Shown here in pieces: positions 60,079 through 64,000 of a DNA stretch of 64,000 bases (the stretch's first letter is position 1; every line of letters starts with the position of its first letter). Source of the DNA: Clostridium sp. (GTDB taxonomy: Bacteria > Bacillota > Clostridia > Clostridiales > Clostridiaceae); NCBI GenBank assembly GCA_029257045.1, contig JARIDB010000004.1, forward strand, positions 1 through 64,000, read 5' to 3'. The position numbers and the translations under genes are program-made. A model generated the notes under the pieces. It was not told where the DNA came from and ran no database searches. It saw nothing but the letters and a program-made list of their open reading frames with translations.

Positions 60079-62553
60079 TTAAATAAATAGATTTAATCCT
60101 GAATCTTCTGCTGCTCCTAAATAAGATGCAACTCCACCAAATTCTACTCCATCAATCATCTCTTCTTTTTTAACTCCCATTAAATCCATACTCATAGTAC
60201 AAGCAACTAAATGTACTCCCATATCTATAGCATTTTTCATTAATACTTCTATAGAATCTACATTTTTATCTTTCATAATCTTTTTAATCATTGCAGGTCC
60301 CATTCCCATCATATTCATTTGAGATAATGGTAATTTGTTTGCAGTTCCTGGTAGCATTGTTCCAAACATCTTTTCTATTACATTCTTTTCAACTTTTGGT
60401 TTATCCTCCTTCTTAAGAATACTTAATCCCCAGAAAGTAAAGAACATTGTCACTTCTTTTCCCATTGAAGCTGCTCCTGTTGCAATTATAAATGAAGCAA
60501 TAGCCTTATCTAAATCTCCACTAAATACTACCATTGTAGCTCCATCTTTGCTTACTACATTAGTATTTTGAACTACTACGTTACTACCTTTTTTAATTAT
60601 AGCTTCTACATTTTTATCTTTATTAAAATCTGCACTAATTAAAGTATTCCCTGTTTTTTCACACCAAGATTTAATATCCTTTCTAAAACCAGGATCACTT
60701 GCTGTAACCTTTAATACTTGTCCATCTTCCATTATCTTAACTTCTTCGAATACTCTTTTTATTGGTCCTGGACATTGTAATCCACAGGCATTTAAATTTT
60801 TTGTAATATTAAAATTATTTATATCCAAACCTTCTTCAACTCCCATTACTGCTACTTCTTCTAAGGTATTATTACCTGATGGCAACCCTTGCCAAGTTAT
60901 TGATTTTTCTGCGCTTTTAACTGATAGGTAAGTTTTAATACCTCCATCTATGTTTATAGTTTTAAATCCTTTTTGTTTTAAAATTCTACTAGCTACATAC
61001 CCTCTAAGCCCTACCTGACATAAAGTATATATTATTTTAGTTTTATCTAATTCATTAAATCTATTTCTTAATTCACCAAGAGGAATATGGATTGAATTTT
61101 CTATGATTCCTGTCATTAACTCAAATTCTTCTCTTACATCTAATATAACTGAATTATTTATATCTATTTTATCAACTTCATTCCATTGAATTGTATCTAT
61201 TTCATCTTCAATCAAATTATTTGCATAATATCCAAACATATTAACTGGATCTTTAGCTGAATTGTAAGGTGGTGCATAACAAGGTTCTACATCTTGTAAA
61301 TCTTCGACTGTCATTCCAGCCTTTATAGCTGTTGCTATCATATCAATTCTTTTTTCAACTCCATCAAGACCTACCCCTTGAGCTCCGTATATCTTTCCTG
61401 TTTTCTTATCAAAAATTAATTTATAAGCAATTGGAAATGCACCTGGATAATAGCTTGCATGAGAGTTTGGATGAATATGCATAACAGAGTAATCTACTCC
61501 AAGTCTCTTTAATGTCTTTTCATTATTTCCTGTTGATGCTACTGTATAATCAAAAACCTTAGCTACTGAAGATCCTAAAGAACCTTTATATTCTTCAGCT
61601 TTTCCACAAATATTATTTGCAACTATTCTACCTTGTCTGTTAGCTGGCCATGCAAGTGGAATCATCACCTTTTTTTTACTTATAAAGTCTTCCACTTCTA
61701 TTGCATCTCCTAAAGCATAAATATTTTCTTCAGAAGTTTGCATTTTCTTATTAACTATTATTGCTCCTCTTTCATTTAGTGAAAGTCCTGCTTCCTTGGC
61801 AATTGAAGTTTCTGGTCTAACTCCTATAGATAATATAATTAAATCTGTATCTATTTCTCTACCACTACTTAAAATAATCTTTCTTCCTTTGTTTTTGAAA
61901 GCTGAAACTCCATCTTTTAATACTAAATTAACACCTTTATCTATTAAATGCTCATGAACCGTACTTACCATTTCAATATCTAAAGGTTGCATAACTTGTT
62001 CTGAGGCTTCAACTATAGTTACTTCAATTCCTCTTTCATGAAGGTTCTCAGCCATTTCAAGCCCTATGAATCCCCCACCTATTACTACAACTTTCTTTGG
62101 TCTTTCATTATCTGTATAGGCTTTGATTTTATCTGTATCAGGAATATTTCTTAAAGTAAATAAATTATCACAATCTTTTATACCTTCAATATTAGGTTTT
62201 ATTGGACTTGCGCCTGGAGACAAAACTAAATAATCATAGTTTTCTTTATAAACTTCTCCTGTACTTTTTTTAATTGTAACTTTTTTATTTTCTTTATCTA
62301 TTTTAATAACTTCACTTAAGTTTCTAATATCTATATTAAATTTATCAGACATTTCCTCAACAGTTTGAACTATTAAACTTTCTCTATTTTCAATTTTTCC
62401 ACCAATGTAATAAGGAAGTCCACAGTTTGCAAAAGAAATATATTCTCCCTTTTCTATCATTAATATTTCACAAGTTTCATCAAGTCTCCTAAGTCTAGCT
62501 GCAGTTGATGCTCCTCCAGCTACGCCTCCAACAATAATAACTTTATTACTCAT
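60079..62553 (-). CDS. CoA-disulfide reductase/rhodanese/TusA/DsrE four-domain fusion
   Basis: 824 residues from ATG 62553 (AAAGGAGAT upstream; the frame opens six codons earlier). Domains in order: FAD/NAD(P)H disulfide reductase (about 1-440) with KVIIVGGVAGGASTAARLRR and active Cys44 in FANCGLPYY; rhodanese (about 455-545) with YTLCQVGLRGY; TusA-like sulfur carrier (about 590-660) with NACGLQCPGPI; DsrE-like (about 675-824) with TMVVFSGDLDKAIASFIIA. It likely reduces CoA persulfide or polysulfide and relays sulfane sulfur. Close fusions are known in Firmicutes. Monocistronic. Confidence 0.93.
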   Translation of the reverse strand: MSNKVIIVGGVAGGASTAARLRRLDETCEILMIEKGEYISFANCGLPYYIGGKIENRESLIVQTVEEMSDKFNIDIRNLSEVIKIDKENKKVTIKKSTGEVYKENYDYLVLSPGASPIKPNIEGIKDCDNLFTLRNIPDTDKIKAYTDNERPKKVVVIGGGFIGLEMAENLHERGIEVTIVEASEQVMQPLDIEMVSTVHEHLIDKGVNLVLKDGVSAFKNKGRKIILSSGREIDTDLIILSIGVRPETSIAKEAGLSLNERGAIIVNKKMQTSEENIYALGDAIEVEDFISKKKVMIPLAWPANRQGRIVANNICGKAEEYKGSLGSSVAKVFDYTVASTGNNEKTLKRLGVDYSVMHIHPNSHASYYPGAFPIAYKLIFDKKTGKIYGAQGVGLDGVEKRIDMIATAIKAGMTVEDLQDVEPCYAPPYNSAKDPVNMFGYYANNLIEDEIDTIQWNEVDKIDINNSVILDVREEFELMTGIIENSIHIPLGELRNRFNELDKTKIIYTLCQVGLRGYVASRILKQKGFKTINIDGGIKTYLSVKSAEKSITWQGLPSGNNTLEEVAVMGVEEGLDINNFNITKNLNACGLQCPGPIKRVFEEVKIMEDGQVLKVTASDPGFRKDIKSWCEKTGNTLISADFNKDKNVEAIIKKGSNVVVQNTNVVSKDGATMVVFSGDLDKAIASFIIATGAASMGKEVTMFFTFWGLSILKKEDKPKVEKNVIEKMFGTMLPGTANKLPLSQMNMMGMGPAMIKKIMKDKNVDSIEVLMKNAIDMGVHLVACTMSMDLMGVKKEEMIDGVEFGGVASYLGAAEDSGLNLFI

Positions 62554-62681
62554 TACAGATCTCCTTTTCAAATAGATAATTAAATTTTTAACTATCTTTT
62601 TTTAATGTTATTTTTATTCTATCTGATTTGAAGATTTTTTTATGTAACATAATCACATTATAATTTTTTTATTTTTAATAA

Positions 62682-62726
62682 AAAACCTAATTATAATAGC
62701 TTTAAAAGTTATTATAATTAGGTTTT
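62682..62726 (-). terminator. Terminator of the Cof phosphatase gene
   Basis: 17-bp stem AAAACCTAATTATAATA (62682-62698) with its complement at 62710-62726, T-rich on the minus strand. Confidence 0.85.
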
Positions 62727-62762
62727 CTTTTATTTTTATATTATTTAAAGGTTTTTCTATTT

Positions 62763-63608
62763 TTAAGTATCTTTATAATCATTAAATATAAGTTCTCTAA
62801 TGGCTTTTCCAACACCACTTTCATTATTACTTGATGTAATATAATGGGCTATTTCTTTAACTTCTGGAATTCCATTCTCCATAGCAACAGCTATTCCTGC
62901 TTTTTTTAACATTTCTATATCATTTCCGCCATCGCCTATACACATCACTTCTTCTATGTTTATTCCTAATTCTTTTGCTAAATCTTCTACTACTTTTCCT
63001 TTAGATATTCCTTTTAGGTTTATTTCACAGTAATGGTCTTCTGCACTAGATATTTCAAATTCTCCTGTATCTTCTAACGCCTTTCGAACTCTTTTTACTT
63101 CTTCTAAATTATCTTTATTTATGCATATAGCCTTAACAGCTTGTTTATTATCTTCTTTGTATAGCTTTTCAAAAGAATAGTTTTCTATTATATTTACTTT
63201 ATATTTATCTAAAACCTCTTTATTTACTTTTTTATAGCTATAGTCATCAGGCATTAATTTTTCAGAAATTATTGAATCCTCTGTATTTAAATAAATTTCC
63301 ACATTATAATTATTAGCAATTTTCTTTATTTTTAAAATATTATTATAACTTAATGGATTTATTTTCATCTTATTTTCCTTATAGAATAAAACTCCTCCAT
63401 TTGAAGCAATTACCGGTGTATCTATTTCTAATAAATCTTTTACCCTATCTACAAACTTCAGTATTCTTCCTGTAGCTACACAAACTACCACACCTTTAGA
63501 GGTAGCTTTTTTAATTATTTCTATATTTTCTTTAGTTATTGTTTTATCATCTTTTAAAAGGGTTCCATCTAAATCTACACAAACAAGTCTATATTTTAAC
63601 TTATCCAC
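62763..63608 (-). CDS. Cof-type HAD superfamily phosphatase
   Basis: 281 residues, GTG start behind AGGAGAG. HAD motif I is VCVDLDGTLLKDD, motif II VVCVATGR with Thr, motif III a lysine in GISKGKVVEDLAKE, and motif IV IGDGGNDIEMLKKAGIAVAM. A Cof-type cap lies between. Members dephosphorylate sugar phosphates or cofactors such as FMN and PLP; substrate is unresolved. Its own terminator follows; the galactonate dehydratase gene lies upstream behind another terminator. Confidence 0.93.
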   Translation of the reverse strand: MDKLKYRLVCVDLDGTLLKDDKTITKENIEIIKKATSKGVVVCVATGRILKFVDRVKDLLEIDTPVIASNGGVLFYKENKMKINPLSYNNILKIKKIANNYNVEIYLNTEDSIISEKLMPDDYSYKKVNKEVLDKYKVNIIENYSFEKLYKEDNKQAVKAICINKDNLEEVKRVRKALEDTGEFEISSAEDHYCEINLKGISKGKVVEDLAKELGINIEEVMCIGDGGNDIEMLKKAGIAVAMENGIPEVKEIAHYITSSNNESGVGKAIRELIFNDYKDT

Positions 63609-63637
63609 TTTTATCTCTCCTAAAGTATTGTAATTAA

Positions 63638-63680
63638 AATAATCTGTAAGATATCTATTATCTTACAGATTATTAAAAAT
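63638..63680 (-). terminator. Terminator of the galactonate dehydratase gene
   Basis: Perfect 16-bp stem AATAATCTGTAAGATA (63638-63653) with its complement at 63659-63674. Confidence 0.8.
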
Positions 63681-63686
63681 TCTATT

Positions 63687-64000
63687 TTACCACTCTGCTA
63701 TTGTTCCATCATAATTCTTCCAACTAGGATTTGTCCAATATAATCCCTCTGCTGAAACTTTTTCTACTAGTTCTTCATCTATTTCTAATCCTAAACCAGG
63801 ACCTTTTGGTATTTCTAAATATCCATCTTTATATTGGAATATTTCTTTATTCTTAACAAAATCAAGTAAGTCAAAACCTTTATTATAATGAATTCCTAAG
63901 CTTTGTTCTTGTATAAATACATTTGGAGTACAAACATCTAATTGTAATGTAGCTGCAAGTGCTATAGGACCATATGGAGCATGAGGTGCAACAGCTACAT
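63687..64000 (-). CDS. dgoD: D-galactonate dehydratase, C-terminal part
   Basis: The last 104 codons are in the window; the start lies beyond position 64000. The enolase-superfamily C-terminus is clear: AVAPHAPYGPIALAATLQLD with the catalytic His region, FIQEQSLGIHYNKGFDLLDF, IPKGPGLGLEIDEELVEK, and the ending TNPSWKNYDGTIAEW. These follow D-galactonate dehydratase (DgoD), which makes 2-keto-3-deoxygalactonate. Related mandelate-racemase-family sugar acid dehydratases cannot be fully excluded. Confidence 0.85.
   Translation of the reverse strand, partial: VAVAPHAPYGPIALAATLQLDVCTPNVFIQEQSLGIHYNKGFDLLDFVKNKEIFQYKDGYLEIPKGPGLGLEIDEELVEKVSAEGLYWTNPSWKNYDGTIAEW

Noticed and set aside
1..64000. 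tRNA, rRNA, prophage or integrative-element boundaries
   Set aside because: No tRNA cloverleaf-like sequences, integrase, att-like repeats or phage genes were seen; the region reads as ordinary chromosome.

Overview
The window is chromosomal DNA of a low-GC, Gram-positive, anaerobic Clostridium (cluster I, C. perfringens/C. baratii-like). This is inferred from the strong AT bias, the G-rich AGGAGG ribosome-binding sites, frequent TTG and GTG starts, a LeuRS T-box, meso-diaminopimelate dehydrogenase, hydroxylamine reductase (Hcp), DegV, and many compact U-tailed terminators. I see no rRNA, tRNA, CRISPR array, phage genes or intact insertion sequence. The species call is an impression, not a computed result.

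Layout. 0-4.5 kb: end of a BMP-type nucleoside ABC importer, a three-gene set (DUF5685, J-domain protein, membrane protein), and a CoA-binding protein. 4.6-10 kb: T-box-controlled leuS, a methyltransferase-fold protein, a HesB-like protein, and methionine aminopeptidase with a SEC-C zinc finger. 10-14.2 kb: a MoxR ATPase / metallopeptidase-VWA / 22-residue-repeat protein operon. 14.4-19.3 kb: TetR with a catalytically dead rhomboid-like protein, a cell-wall amidase, a ClC transporter, SurE. 19.4-23 kb: split transketolase and transaldolase, divergent from a DeoR regulator. 23.5-31.3 kb: an orphan sugar-binding protein and a maltodextrin locus (GH13, binding protein, two permeases, LacI). 31.4-32.2 kb: two decayed genes. 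32.2-37.5 kb: an SsuABC-type importer and a two-component system. 37.7-41.4 kb: DEAD-box helicase with a terminator-like leader, and glycogen phosphorylase. 41.6-46.6 kb: nitrosative/oxidative stress island (Crp/Fnr, DUF438-hemerythrin, Ric, Hcp, carbonic anhydrase). 46.8-48.2 kb: a mini kinase-like protein, a His/Cys-rich protein and a sigma-factor remnant. 48.4-52.6 kb: heterodimeric ABC exporter and two small paralogous membrane proteins. 52.6-64 kb: GNATs, DUF1836, DegV, KDPG aldolase, DAP dehydrogenase, Ogt, an NsrR-like Rrf2 regulator divergent from a single-domain globin, a four-domain CoA-disulfide reductase/rhodanese/TusA/DsrE fusion, a Cof phosphatase and the end of galactonate dehydratase.

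How it works together. Two loci point to nitric oxide defence with separate control logic. At 58.5 kb an Rrf2 protein with three cysteines faces a globin that keeps the Hmp haem-pocket residues Tyr29, Gln53 and His85. Between them lies an AAGGTGC-N9-GCACCTT palindrome with the geometry of the E. coli NsrR operator. At 42-46 kb a Crp/Fnr protein with an N-terminal cysteine cluster sits next to ric and hcp, and an FNR-like box is centred about 41.5 bp before the inferred ric start. Sugar use is covered by the maltodextrin locus (an identical 12-mer operator in both promoters), glycogen phosphorylase, and the transketolase/transaldolase genes under a DeoR regulator with three repeated TGTCAA-type elements.

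The least explained items are the MoxR/VWA/repeat operon, the His/Cys-rich insertion in a possible Cas2/SinR-like fold, the mini kinase-like protein, and the hairpin leader before the helicase. Several starts were moved to TTG, GTG or internal ATG codons on ribosome-binding-site evidence.
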